Shown here: one piece after another, positions 9,208 to 17,628 of the stretch | Layout of the letters: the number at the start of each line of letters is the position of its first letter | Position numbering within the stretch: the first letter of the stretch is position 1 | Assembly (NCBI RefSeq): GCF_000317515.1 | Contig: NC_019738.1 | Location: forward strand, 3,746,001-3,810,000 | Origin: Allocoleopsis franciscana PCC 7113 | GTDB lineage: Bacteria; Cyanobacteriota; Cyanobacteriia; Cyanobacteriales; Coleofasciculaceae | DNA: 64,000 nt | Direction: 5' to 3' | The notes under the pieces: model-generated | The model's database searches: none | What the model was told of the DNA's origin: nothing | What the model saw: only the letters and a program-made list of their open reading frames with translations | Made by a program: the position numbers and the translations under genes

Positions 9208-10119
9208 TTAGTCGCAGACTGAGCTATTTATAAATAACGTCCCAATCCTTAATCTGACTAATCCACACACTAGAAGAATTATTCTCTGATAACTCTTGGC
9301 TCTTAGGCGAAACCTTTCTTGGGCTACACGGAAAATCTTTAGTAATCTAATTACGTGTTCAACAAATATTCTCTCACTCGCTTTCTCTCGATTTTTTTGT
9401 TTTTCTTCTTGGCTTAATTCCCTGGCTCTCGGCTTTTTTTGAGGAGTTTCTATTTGGACTTCTCCTATATAGCCTTTATCTCCTTTGAATTTTTGTGTTG
9501 GAGCTAACTTGGATTGACCTTCTCTCCAAATATTTATGTCGCTAGTCGGCCCTGGCTTTCCCACTATAACATCTACAATCTCTTGTCCATTTGGTGTGAC
9601 AATTAATTGATTTTTCAAAGTATGGTTTTTCTTTTTGCCTGAATAAAACTTTTTTTGTTCTTGATAGTCCTTGGGTCTCGGTATTGGCTGTTCACAGCTA
9701 TCCACTATTAACTCCAACTCGGCGAGAATTTCTTGCACCCATTTATACTCACCGGGATTTTTTTTTACTTGTTCCAGCAGACTAGCAGGCAGCAATTCCC
9801 TCAATAGCTCTGACCAGTAGTGAAATATGTCATTCGCTGTTGATTCACTAACTCCGAACTGGACTCCTAGCATCTGGAATGTTGGCTCCGGGTGTAGATA
9901 TACCAAAGTTAATATTATTTGGTCTTTGACTGATAGTTTTGGTCTTCTACCTCCTCCTGCCTTGTTTATCCTTACTTTTCTTTGCTCAATCTCGATATCT
10001 TTCTGTTGATGTAATAATTCAGCGGCAGCTATTAATTGCTGTAACTGTTCGTACTCTAGTCCAATTAATCGTTTACTTTCTTGTTGATTTTTTTCAAGGT
10101 ACTCTGGTATATTACTCAT
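9208..10119 (-). CDS. IS5-family DDE transposase
   Basis: 303 residues. An N-terminal helix-turn-helix-like region (GGGRRPKLSVKDQIILTLVYL, QFGVSESTANDIFHYW) is followed by a DDE_Tnp_4-type nuclease core. Candidate acidic residues are Asp in IVDSCEQPI, Asp in KFKGDKGYIGE and Glu in SERIFVEHVIRLLK. The spacing and final basic helix (FRLRAKSYQRIILLVCGLVRLR) fit the ISL2 group. The gene is alone in its element and occupies most of it, starting about 75 bases from the right end. No frameshift is seen, so the transposase is probably functional. Confidence 0.9.
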   Translation of the reverse strand: MSNIPEYLEKNQQESKRLIGLEYEQLQQLIAAAELLHQQKDIEIEQRKVRINKAGGGRRPKLSVKDQIILTLVYLHPEPTFQMLGVQFGVSESTANDIFHYWSELLRELLPASLLEQVKKNPGEYKWVQEILAELELIVDSCEQPIPRPKDYQEQKKFYSGKKKNHTLKNQLIVTPNGQEIVDVIVGKPGPTSDINIWREGQSKLAPTQKFKGDKGYIGEVQIETPQKKPRARELSQEEKQKNREKASERIFVEHVIRLLKIFRVAQERFRLRAKSYQRIILLVCGLVRLRIGTLFINSSVCD

Positions 10120-10197
10120 TTTACTGTAAAAATTAAAAAGTAAATTATAATATTACCACTTTATTTTCGGTTTTTAATTATATTTCGGAGATGTCTA

Positions 10198-10389
10198 TTG
10201 AATGAGAAAGGTGCGGTGGCAGTTGCCAACAGCTTTGCCCTCTGTCCACAGAACTATCAACAACGGGTTGAGTCAGTGTTTGGTTTGTTAGCGGTTGATG
10301 CAAAATCACTAACGGATGCGATCGCAATCCTTGAAGGAATTGAGCATGATTTGAGTCAATGGTATGGCAATCGTCGGTTAGTTATTTGA
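10198..10389 (+). pseudogene. orphan reading frame just right of the IS, unrecognised
   Basis: 63 residues from a TTG that lies in the target duplication to TGA 10387-10389. The frame is also open backwards into the IS, so a real N-terminus may have been cut off by the insertion. However, rejoining the left and right flanks gives a TGA within about 12 codons upstream. The peptide (VANSFALCPQNYQQRVESVFG) looks protein-like and is partly helical, but I recognise no family. A GTG at codon 6 could serve as an alternative start. Low confidence that it is expressed. Confidence 0.3.
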
Positions 10390-10735
10390 CAACTCTCTGC
10401 CCTAGAAGTGCAGAGATTCTTGGATCATCCAGTCCACTTACCAAGCATGGCTTCCCACACTTACCAGAGGTGGTTCTGTCCTCAAGCTTTCGACCCATTG
10501 CAGAGTCTTGTTCCCGTGTGCCCCACGGTACAATTCAAAACCCAAAATCTTGGTTTTTCTGGTACTTGTTGCTTGAAGTTTTTACCTGTACAAGCTTTCC
10601 TGTACAGAACCCCATAACTTCAGTTTTCAAGGTGCGTTGCCTCTCGGCTACTGGGTTTTTAAAGTGGTTGAATACCCTGTCCACCTGCAACCACAATACC
10701 ACAAAAGCCGTCAAGCGAAGGACGGGGCTTTAAAC
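10389..10735 (-). mobile_element. IS605-like element reduced to its ends (no transposase)
   Basis: Read on the minus strand, the segment opens with a subterminal hairpin (10704-10731: AAAGCCCCGTC, loop, GACGGCTTT, with a CC bulge). It runs about 280 bases without a convincing gene, then ends in a hairpin at 10395-10415 (CTCTGC, loop, GCAGAG) followed by GTTGTC. This matches the layout of IS200/IS605 elements, whose left and right ends are hairpins and whose right end encodes the guide RNA of TnpB. No TnpA or TnpB is left, so it could only move in trans. Exact cleavage sites are not fixed. Confidence 0.5.
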
Positions 10736-10772
10736 CCAATTTTTCGGTAAAGTCTAAAGGGCTAGCAATGCC

Positions 10773-10859
10773 CCACAACAAACTGCTTCCAGTTGACGGA
10801 TAAAGGCGAGCAGTTGAGATCGAGAGTATGTCTGCGGTAGGTGAAGCGGAACGTTAGCT
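10773..10859 (+). repeat. attC-like recombination site
   Basis: An 87-bp imperfect hairpin, the same length as the site at 2092-2178. The left arm reads CACAACAAACTGCTTC and the right arm GAAGCGGAACGTTAG; TGCTTC pairs with GAAGCG apart from one wobble, and AAC with GTT. The right box GTTAGCT departs from GTTRRRY at one position and the left box CCACAAC is degenerate, so the call is moderate. Confidence 0.4.
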
Positions 10860-10938
10860 TGCCTAAAATATTTGCGTGCAGTACTTTAGTTTTTCATCGC
10901 GTTGTTATGCCGAAGAAAGCTTATCGCCCTTCCCTTAC

Positions 10939-11490
10939 TTAATCAAACTCCGGTGCCCAAACCTCAGCCACTACCAACTCCCATCCCGGTAGCAGTTCCG
11001 GCACTGTCAGCACATCCCCATCTCGCAAAACCACCTTCTCCACACCCGGACGATAAACCTCCATCGTCCGAGTTCGCGGGTCAACTAAAACCCCAACCTG
11101 CGTTCCTAACGCTAAAAACTCTTGAATCTTCTGACGCAGCTTAGACAAGGAGTCAGTTTTGGATTTGACCTCAAACATCAAATCAGGGACTAACTGAGCA
11201 TAGTCTCCTGTTGTTCGCCGCAATCGCTCTGCTCGCACAAACGAAGCATCAGGAGCACGCACGTCCTTATCGGCATTGGGAAGAATAAATCCAGCATTGG
11301 ATGCCGTCACTCGCCCCAACTTGCGAGGTCTGACCCAATTGCCCAAGAGTCGGATAATCTCAGCCGCAACTTCATCGGATTCATACCCTGATGGACTCAT
11401 GACAATAATCTCCCCACTCACCAACTCCATCCGATAGTCAGGATGCTGCACTTGCAATTTTTCCAGGTCTTTCACCGTCAATCCTGGCAT
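10939..11490 (-). CDS. Uma2-family restriction-endonuclease-like protein
   Basis: 183 residues from ATG 11490, chosen because GGAGGAG lies seven bases upstream; the frame also extends 11 codons further to a GTG. Uma2 (DUF820) features follow in order: DYRMELVSGEIIVMSP, the strand-helix EVAAEIIRLLGNW, and the PD-(D/E)XK-like core APDASFV then PDLMFEVKSKTDSLSK, with Asp, Glu and Lys in place. Cyanobacterial genomes hold dozens of these genes; their substrate is not established. The gene is intact, unlike the fragment at 2741, and is convergent with the accessory segment to its left. Confidence 0.88.
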   Translation of the reverse strand: MPGLTVKDLEKLQVQHPDYRMELVSGEIIVMSPSGYESDEVAAEIIRLLGNWVRPRKLGRVTASNAGFILPNADKDVRAPDASFVRAERLRRTTGDYAQLVPDLMFEVKSKTDSLSKLRQKIQEFLALGTQVGVLVDPRTRTMEVYRPGVEKVVLRDGDVLTVPELLPGWELVVAEVWAPEFD

Positions 11491-11577
11491 TAGAACTCCT
11501 CCGCTATCGGGAAACACCTTCACCCTCCAGAGTAGACCTAAATCAGGTAGATAGCGCAGCTAGCCTAGACTTCATGA

Positions 11578-11757
11578 ATGTTGGAATTTCAAGTTCTGGG
11601 AGTCGCTGGACTGGTCGGCAAACGCTTTGAACTCGATCGCATCGTGACTACAGAAGAGGCGCACGTCCTTCTAATGACGTATCGCTGTTGTGTGTTCGAG
11701 ATTACTTTTCTGGAGTTCAGGCGATCTCACCTGGGTTCAGATCCCATACTTGTCTAA
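11578..11757 (+). CDS. 59-residue frame carrying the second copy of the 78-bp repeat
   Basis: ATG 11578 to TAA 11755-11757. Residues 3-29 (EFQVLGVAGLVGKRFELD and on to TEEAH) are encoded by the repeat shared with 3104-3181; the rest (LLMTYRCCVFEITFLEF) is unique. I recognise no family, and no ribosome binding site is obvious. Repeated use of the same peptide at two loci suggests both are fragments of a multicopy gene; expression is doubtful. Confidence 0.3.
   Translation: MLEFQVLGVAGLVGKRFELDRIVTTEEAHVLLMTYRCCVFEITFLEFRRSHLGSDPILV
11587..11664 (+). repeat. 78-bp direct repeat, copy 2
   Basis: Identical to 3104-3181 and in the same orientation. The two copies bracket 8.4 kb that holds the giant kinase, the IS and the IS605-like remnant, so recombination between them would delete that block. 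Confidence 0.9.
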
Positions 11758-11901
11758 GAAGTCGAGGATCTACGCTTCGGGCGATCGCTATTCTTAGCTC
11801 AGATTACAAAACTGTAATTCAGACAAAGGGCAAGTTGTAATTTTGGTTGAGCTTAATCGAACTATAGACACTTTTCTAGATTCAACCAAAGGAGAAAGCT
11901 T

Positions 11902-12510
11902 GTGATGAATCCCCGCCGATTGCTGGCACTGATAGCGCTTCCTGTTCTAGTTGGAACATTTGGGTTTGTGGCTCTAAATCAGGCAACTGCTCAATCGCCT
12001 AACCAACTTGCACAAAACTCATCCCAGCCCAATCAACAACAAGAGGGGCGAAGAAATCATCGAGGTCCAGATTTTGCCGCAGCGGCTCAGAAACTAGGTA
12101 TTTCAGAAGCCCAGTTGAAGGAAGCACTGGGCGTACCGACAACGCCACCTGCACCGGGACAACGCCCACCTCGTCCCGACTTTAAGGCAGCGGCGGCAAA
12201 ACTCGGCATTACAGAAGAGCAACTGGTGAATGCTCTGGGAGTTCCCCCCCGTCCGCCACGCCCCGATTTTGCAGCAGCAGCTCAGAAACTAGGCGTGTCA
12301 GAAGCCAATTTGAAGACCGCATTGGGGGTGCCGGAGAATCCACCCAGTACACCCCCTGCCCCAGGAGAACGCCCACCCCGCCCCGACTTCAAGGCGGCGG
12401 CTGCAAAACTTGGTGTTACGGAAGAGCAACTGATAAATGCCCTGGGAATTCCGCCCCGCCCTCCTGAGGATGGCAACCAACCCGATGGATCGGGTTCTCC
12501 CCAGCAATAA
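11902..12510 (+). CDS. secreted protein with four helical, proline-linked repeats
   Basis: 202 residues from GTG 11902 (ATG 11905 equally possible; AAAGGAG lies 7-10 bases upstream). A signal peptide (RRLLALIALPVLVGTFGFVAL, cut near ATAQS) is followed by a Gln/Asn-rich linker and four copies of a unit of the form PDFAAAAQKLGISEAQLKEALGVP. Two variants alternate (AAAQKLGISEAQL, AAAAKLGITEEQL), joined by proline-rich linkers (PPAPGQRPPRP), so the gene arose by duplication of a two-unit block. Each unit should form a short helical hairpin. Probably periplasmic or outer-surface; no enzymatic motif. It stands alone with a leader of over 100 bases and a hairpin terminator downstream. Confidence 0.75.
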   Translation: MMNPRRLLALIALPVLVGTFGFVALNQATAQSPNQLAQNSSQPNQQQEGRRNHRGPDFAAAAQKLGISEAQLKEALGVPTTPPAPGQRPPRPDFKAAAAKLGITEEQLVNALGVPPRPPRPDFAAAAQKLGVSEANLKTALGVPENPPSTPPAPGERPPRPDFKAAAAKLGVTEEQLINALGIPPRPPEDGNQPDGSGSPQQ

Positions 12511-12574
12511 GCTCAAGCTAATTTAGGGACATTCGATATAGGGCTTCAGATAGCTTGAACTGTAGAAAGCTGCA

Positions 12575-12596
12575 AGGGTGCGTCGGAGCGCACCCT
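12575..12596. terminator. convergent hairpin between the repeat protein and a DUF928 gene
   Basis: AGGGTGCG and CGCACCCT form an eight-pair GC-rich stem with a six-base loop between two convergent genes. No T-run follows, so it may instead be one of the short GC-rich repeats common in these genomes. Confidence 0.45.
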
Positions 12597-12612
12597 ACGT
12601 GGAGTAATCCCC

Positions 12613-13437
12613 TTAGGGCCCAGAGGATACGAATCCATCTCCAACTGTCGCTGGAATTGTCACCACTGCCTCTTGAGCGATATTGTTTAGACCTGCCGCG
12701 CTCAAAAGTCTCTCCCAATTGGCTGCTATTGCCGCATCGTTGGGATAGTTACGACGCAGTTGAACTAAAGTAGCTAAGGCATCTTGCCAAATCTCCGCTT
12801 CGGCATATAACTGTACTTGCTGTTGAGGTGATGCCTGCTTGAGCTGATTATTGAGTATGGCATTAAGTTCTACCCGTCTCACCCATCCTTCTACCGTAAT
12901 ATCTTGCGATCGCTCATCGGGTTGACAAATGAGCGTGAATGACCATTTATAATCCTCACCCACCTTTAAAGGTGGTAAGCCGGCTTGCGTTGGTAGCGTC
13001 AGCGTCAGAATACCGGGCTTGCCACTAGTCTTGAAAATAGATTTATAAACAGAATCACCACTGTTATCCTGTAACTCAAACTCCACCAATAAAGGCGATG
13101 CCTGGGGCGATACTGCCGGCATATAGACAAAGAATGTGGGATAGGGAGCAACCGTTACCCCAAAGCGATCGCCAGGGACTAAGGCGGTTAGGGGTTTACC
13201 CACCACCGGACAACTGCTGTTAGCTGGGCCACCGGAACGCGTTCCCCCTCCTTCTGTACGAATCGGTGCACCAATACCCATTGGAGGTCTATACTGCTTG
13301 GCTTCCCAGCGCCTTGGTATTCCTTGAGCGAGAAGGGCTTGCGGAGTCTGTACGAGCAGGAAAACACCCGTAAGCATGGCCAATTTCAGAGAAACGGCCA
13401 AAGAGCATTTGGAAAAACGGAACCGTATCTGTGCCAT
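12613..13437 (-). CDS. DUF928 family exported protein
   Basis: 274 residues. An N-terminal signal segment (LAMLTGVFLLVQTPQALLAQG) is followed by the DUF928 domain: a Cys near CPVVGKPLTALVP, the strand region YPTFFVYMP, LLVEFELQD, then GEDYKWSFTLICQPD with the second conserved Cys, and a C-terminal helical tail (QLYAEAEIWQDALATLVQLRR) typical of the family. Function is unknown; DUF928 genes commonly neighbour CHAT, FHA and CHASE2 genes in cyanobacteria. Only 21 bases separate it from the upstream DUF928 gene, so the two form an operon. Probably periplasmic or cell surface. Confidence 0.88.
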   Translation of the reverse strand: MAQIRFRFSKCSLAVSLKLAMLTGVFLLVQTPQALLAQGIPRRWEAKQYRPPMGIGAPIRTEGGGTRSGGPANSSCPVVGKPLTALVPGDRFGVTVAPYPTFFVYMPAVSPQASPLLVEFELQDNSGDSVYKSIFKTSGKPGILTLTLPTQAGLPPLKVGEDYKWSFTLICQPDERSQDITVEGWVRRVELNAILNNQLKQASPQQQVQLYAEAEIWQDALATLVQLRRNYPNDAAIAANWERLLSAAGLNNIAQEAVVTIPATVGDGFVSSGP

Positions 13438-13458
13438 GACAGTTGTGGGTTGTTAATT

Positions 13459-14241
13459 TTAGTTATTGGTGTTTCTGGTACCCTGAGACCTAGATTGTAT
13501 AGAAACATCGTTTAATTCCACTACAGCAAACAGCTTGTTCCAGGCATCGGTCACCGAGGGATCATTGGGACGAATGCGTCGTAGTGCAATTAAATTAGCC
13601 AGCATCTCGTACCAACGATTAGCTTTTGCATAGAGAATAATACGTTCTTCGGGAGCAGCCTGCTGAACGCGACGTTCGAGTTCTGAGTCTTCTGCAACTC
13701 GCTTGATGATCCCTTCAGCCGTCTGAGCCTCGGCTCCACTTGGGTCTTGAGAATCACACATCACCCTTAACTGCCACTTATATTCTTGACCCACGTTCAG
13801 GGAATATGGACTCGCCAACGTTAAGCTCATAATGCCAGAAGTACCCACACTGCCATCGTTATACTTGGGCAAAGGATACTTGACGGAGTAAATCTTTTGC
13901 TCGTTGGCATCTCTAAGAGTAAACTCCATTTCTGGTGCTGGTGCTTCCTGAGCCTTCATTTTAGGCATGTACCAAAAAACGGTCGGATACTCAGCCGCCG
14001 TTTCGCCTCCGGCACGTGGAACCAACGCTGTTAGGCGTCGCCCGTCGGTAAAGCAGGGACCCCGGCTTGCTCCACCTTGCCGATTTTCGGGAAGCCCTCG
14101 ACTTGGCGCACGGAAGGAACTTTCGAGTTGGCTGCCCAGGGATGAAGAACTTGTGGACTGAGCTAAGACATGGAAGGGCGTGCCTAGCGTTAAAGCTAAA
14201 GCCAGCAGGGTGAAGCGTGAGGTGTGTGTGAACCAAGCCAT
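13459..14241 (-). CDS. DUF928 family exported protein
   Basis: 260 residues from ATG 14241, chosen because the signal peptide (SRFTLLALALTLGTPFHVLAQ) then begins the protein; the frame extends 43 codons further upstream without signal-like content. DUF928 features: PCFTDGRRLTALVPRA, YPTVFWYMP, EMEFTLRD, GQEYKWQLRVMCDS, and the C-terminal helical part ILYAKANRWYEMLANLIALRR. Paralogue of the next gene (12613-13437) and of 49369-50148. It leads the two-gene operon. No strong ribosome binding site is visible upstream of the chosen ATG. Confidence 0.85.
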   Translation of the reverse strand: MAWFTHTSRFTLLALALTLGTPFHVLAQSTSSSSLGSQLESSFRAPSRGLPENRQGGASRGPCFTDGRRLTALVPRAGGETAAEYPTVFWYMPKMKAQEAPAPEMEFTLRDANEQKIYSVKYPLPKYNDGSVGTSGIMSLTLASPYSLNVGQEYKWQLRVMCDSQDPSGAEAQTAEGIIKRVAEDSELERRVQQAAPEERIILYAKANRWYEMLANLIALRRIRPNDPSVTDAWNKLFAVVELNDVSIQSRSQGTRNTNN

Positions 14242-14441
14242 GGTAAAAGGAGTTGTGGTAGACCGAGAGGTTTTTATTCCAAGATGGCAGAACTGATGCC
14301 AAAGTTCCAATACCTCGGTAGCAAATCTATAATAATCAGGTTCTAAGACCCGTATCTGCCTTAGTTTCAATTGTTATCACTTGAGGCATAAAAGGCATCA
14401 ACAACCTTGATTTCTTATTTAAATCTTCATCTGGATTAACT

Positions 14442-16124
14442 ATGATTCCCGACTCAGCTTCATCTATTCCACCCAAACAGAAATCTTTCACAACAATTAG
14501 ACCGATTGGGGCAGCCGCCTTGCAGGGCATCGCCTTTTCGGGAGAAACTCTTTTTGCCATTGATGCCACAAACGGCTATCTGCTACAAATCGATCCGAAA
14601 AGCGATAGCTCAACCATTTTGAACTCCAGTCGCGAGTTAGATTGGGTGGGTGCTTCTGGTTTAGCGCTGGCTGGAGAGACCCTTTGGTTAACATTGGATA
14701 ATAGTGTTTACTTCTGCCAGCTCAAGGGTGATTTAAGTCTCCAGCACTTTGTCACCTTGCCTTACACGGCTAATGGCATTGCGGTTCGGGACGCAACAAT
14801 CTATATTACCAGCCAAAGATCTGGATATATTTTCATTTACAGCCGTGATACAGGACGTGAGATTACCCGGTTATATGCTCCAGGCGTTGGGGCTGAGCAT
14901 ATTACAATCCGAGGGGAGGAACTTTGGGTTTCAGATGCAGAGGAACAGACGGTTTATTGTCTCGATCGCGCCACAGGCGAAATACACTTTAGTGTACTCA
15001 CTCCCTTTGCAAACCCGACCGGCTTAGCCTTTTACACCGACCCTGAAACGGGTCAAGATATTCTCTATGTGGCTTATTCGGGTGAGGAACCGTATATCCG
15101 GGATAACCCCAACGCTGACCCTAATTTTGAATTGCAATATCGCGATCGCACATTCATTCATCCCCTCTACTTTAGCCACAATGCCGAGCGCCACTATGCC
15201 CTCTCCAATGGCTATTTGATTGAAATGTCCTACATCGAGGAACTTGCCCCCCTCGAAGATGTTGAACTCAAACAGGTCGAATGGCGCATTGCCCTGCCTG
15301 CGGAAACAGATCGACAAAAGATCAGAAAAATTGAACCGATAGGTATGCCCTTCACCGAAGAAGTTCAGGATGGACAGCGCATCGCTGTTTTCAAATTTGA
15401 TACTCTCAAACCCGGTGAACGGCATCTCTTTGGTTGGAAAGCCCTTCTAGAAGTGTGGAGTATTAAATATCGTCTCACCCCACGAGAAGTGGAAAAGCTA
15501 CCGGATTTATCCCCAGATTTTGAAACTCGCTATCTGGTGGACAATGACGAGTTAGCGATGGATACAGAGATTATTCGCCGCGCTGCTCGCGAAGCCATTG
15601 GTCGAGAAACCAATCTCCTACGGAAAGTTTACAATATTCGCAACTATGTCTATGACAAACTCTCCTACGGCATTAAACCTCACATTGACACTCCAGATAT
15701 TGTTTTAGAGCGCGGTGTTGGTTCCTGCGGCGAGTATTTAGGTCTGTTGCTGGCACTAGGACGGCTGAATGGGATTGCCTGTCGCACAGTGGGTCGTTAC
15801 AAGTGCCCTGCCCACAACGACAAGTTCGGTATCCCGTTAGAACCTGACTTTAATCATGTGTGGATGGAATTTTATGTCCCTGGAGTCGGCTGGTTGCCGA
15901 TGGAATCCAATCCTGATGACACAGTTGAAGGCGGCCCTTACCCGACTCGGTTTTTTATGGGTCTTGCCTGGTATCACATGGAGATGGCAAAAGGCATTAC
16001 CTTTGAAACCCTCAGAAGTGAAGGCGCTCCTGTGAATAAGGAAAATACTTCGATTGGTGAACTCGCGATTAATCATGTCCGGTTCAAAATTCTCGAAGAA
16101 TTGTCACCGCCTCAGTGGACTTAG
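14442..16124 (+). CDS. propeller plus transglutaminase-like cysteine protease-fold protein
   Basis: 560 residues, no signal peptide. Residues 20-250 are repeating beta units (LQGIAFSGETLFAID, GASGLALAGETLWLT, ANGIAVRDATIYIT, AEHITIRGEELWVSD, PTGLAFYT) that read as a beta-propeller. Residues 390-530 form a transglutaminase-like core with the triad Cys429 (GVGSCGEY), His472 (FNHVWMEFY) and Asp492 or Asp493 (ESNPDD). Such domains act as peptidases or transglutaminases on proteins; the substrate is unknown. The propeller plus transglutaminase pairing may recruit a protein partner. Divergent from the DUF928 operon and followed by a good terminator. Confidence 0.85.
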   Translation: MIPDSASSIPPKQKSFTTIRPIGAAALQGIAFSGETLFAIDATNGYLLQIDPKSDSSTILNSSRELDWVGASGLALAGETLWLTLDNSVYFCQLKGDLSLQHFVTLPYTANGIAVRDATIYITSQRSGYIFIYSRDTGREITRLYAPGVGAEHITIRGEELWVSDAEEQTVYCLDRATGEIHFSVLTPFANPTGLAFYTDPETGQDILYVAYSGEEPYIRDNPNADPNFELQYRDRTFIHPLYFSHNAERHYALSNGYLIEMSYIEELAPLEDVELKQVEWRIALPAETDRQKIRKIEPIGMPFTEEVQDGQRIAVFKFDTLKPGERHLFGWKALLEVWSIKYRLTPREVEKLPDLSPDFETRYLVDNDELAMDTEIIRRAAREAIGRETNLLRKVYNIRNYVYDKLSYGIKPHIDTPDIVLERGVGSCGEYLGLLLALGRLNGIACRTVGRYKCPAHNDKFGIPLEPDFNHVWMEFYVPGVGWLPMESNPDDTVEGGPYPTRFFMGLAWYHMEMAKGITFETLRSEGAPVNKENTSIGELAINHVRFKILEELSPPQWT

Positions 16125-16183
16125 GAATTGCCTATTTAGGGGCTAATCAGAATCGGTTAATCACTATTTAATAGGTATTCGTA

Positions 16184-16207
16184 AGGGCAATCTCCTGCGA
16201 TTGCCCT
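16184..16207. terminator. hairpin after the transglutaminase-like gene
   Basis: AGGGCAATC and GATTGCCCT make a nine-pair stem with a six-base loop, 60 bases after the stop codon. A weak T-containing tail follows. Confidence 0.55.
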
Positions 16208-16363
16208 CGTTCAATAATAACTGGCTCTCGAAAAGTGAGCATTTTTCCCCAACCATGCCTGTTTCACTTCAACTACACACACCTGTGTTTTGGTGAAAAA
16301 AAGGCTGGAACCGAGCTCACCATTGTTTGATACAGTGATGCTTCGTCAAACGCTGGAATCTTT

Positions 16364-17383
16364 ATGTCCCAGGTATCGCTCCCCCCACCGCTCCATCCAG
16401 AGCTACCCCTCACCGCTCTTGCACCCATGCAGGATGTGACAAACCATTGGTTTATGAAGGTTATTGCTCATTACGGCAGTCCTGACTACTTCTTCACCGA
16501 GTACTTCCGCGTGAATGATACCTCTAGGCTCAATCGTAACATTCTGGCGGCCATCACCCAAAACGACACGGGTCGCCCCATTTTTGCTCAAATGATTGGC
16601 GAAAGCATTCCAGACTTAGTCAGAACAGCGATTGAGCTGTGCAACTATAATATCGCTGGAATTGACTTGAACATGGGCTGTCCAGCACCGAGAATCTATC
16701 GCAAAAATGTTGGAGGTGGATTGCTACTTTCCCCCGAAAAAGTGGATCGGATTTTGGGAGAACTGCGACAAGCCGTCAATGATCGACCAATGACAGTCAA
16801 GATGCGCGTAGGCTTTGAAAATACAGATACCTTTTACGAAATTTTAGATTTAATCAATCGCCATAGCATTGATTTGCTCTCTTTGCATGGTCGCACGGTG
16901 AAAGATATGTACCACGGGCCAGTGAAATATGATTTGATTGCCTCTGCGGTCAAAAGGGTTCATTGTCCAGTGCTTGCCAATGGCGATATCCACTCAGCGA
17001 CAAAGGCTTTAGAAGTGCTTTCTCAAACGGGCGCGGCGGGAGTGATGGTAGGACGTTGGGCGGTCGGGAATCCTTGGATTTTTAATCAAATTCGGCAAGC
17101 TTTGCGAGGAGAACCAATCACGCCCGTTCCTTTTTTTGAGGTACGCAACTATATTGATCGTTTATGGCAAACCCCCACAGCAGCATCTATGCCAATGCGA
17201 TCGCGCCTAGGCTATCTCAAAATGTTCCTCAACTACATTGCCCTAACTGTTGACGAGACGGGAGATTTCCTGCGGCTGATGCGACAGACGCAGACCGAGG
17301 TCGAACTGCTTAACCTCTGTGACCGCGTTTTCCTGACTGATCTGACAAAAAATTTAGCCCTAGCACCTTCCTTGAGCCTCTAA
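16364..17383 (+). CDS. tRNA-dihydrouridine synthase family protein
   Basis: 339 residues with the flavin-binding TIM barrel of Dus enzymes, which reduce uridine to dihydrouridine in tRNA with FMN and NADPH. Landmarks: LAPMQDVTNHWF at the first strand, IFAQMIGE, the active-site loop GIDLNMGCPAPRIYRKNVGGGLLL with catalytic Cys106, VKMRVGF, SLHGRTVKDMYHGP, and the FMN phosphate loop GVMVGRWAVGNPWIF. The LHGRT and GNPW motifs and overall length suggest DusC/DusA-like rather than DusB, but the exact tRNA position cannot be assigned. Monocistronic. Confidence 0.9.
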   Translation: MSQVSLPPPLHPELPLTALAPMQDVTNHWFMKVIAHYGSPDYFFTEYFRVNDTSRLNRNILAAITQNDTGRPIFAQMIGESIPDLVRTAIELCNYNIAGIDLNMGCPAPRIYRKNVGGGLLLSPEKVDRILGELRQAVNDRPMTVKMRVGFENTDTFYEILDLINRHSIDLLSLHGRTVKDMYHGPVKYDLIASAVKRVHCPVLANGDIHSATKALEVLSQTGAAGVMVGRWAVGNPWIFNQIRQALRGEPITPVPFFEVRNYIDRLWQTPTAASMPMRSRLGYLKMFLNYIALTVDETGDFLRLMRQTQTEVELLNLCDRVFLTDLTKNLALAPSLSL

Positions 17384-17628
17384 CTAGAGTTCAATTTCTT
17401 TTAGCAGGATTTCTTTGATAGTTATTTCTCATAGCACTAGTGCAAGAAGGCAGTTCTAAGTATTGTTTTTGCGTATTAAAACTCGACTTTTGCAAGAAGT
17501 CTAAGGAATTGAGTTATCTCGGATTGCAAAAGAACCCAGATCAAAATCAGGTAGATTCCCAAAACCCGTCAGAATGAGTAATGACTAATAACTGAACAAA
17601 TCCAGAACGCCTACGCCTACCCATTCCC

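Larger units (their letters stand above)
9046..10196 (-). mobile_element. complete IS5-family (ISL2-like) insertion sequence
   Basis: The element is 1151 bp. Its ends are inverted repeats: AGACATCTCCGAAAA at 9046-9060 against TTTCGGAGATGTCT at 10183-10196. An ATT triplet flanks both sides (9043-9045 and 10197-10199), which reads as a 3-bp target duplication. It carries one transposase gene on the minus strand that ends inside the left flank. Clean ends and an open transposase frame point to a recent insertion. Confidence 0.9.

Noticed and set aside
10359-10733. 124- and 69-codon frames in the IS605-like segment
   Set aside because: They lie inside the end-hairpin segment, have no ribosome binding site and are low-complexity Ser/Thr/Cys translations of structured DNA.
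10902-11144. 80-codon proline-rich frame
   Set aside because: Antisense to the intact Uma2 gene.
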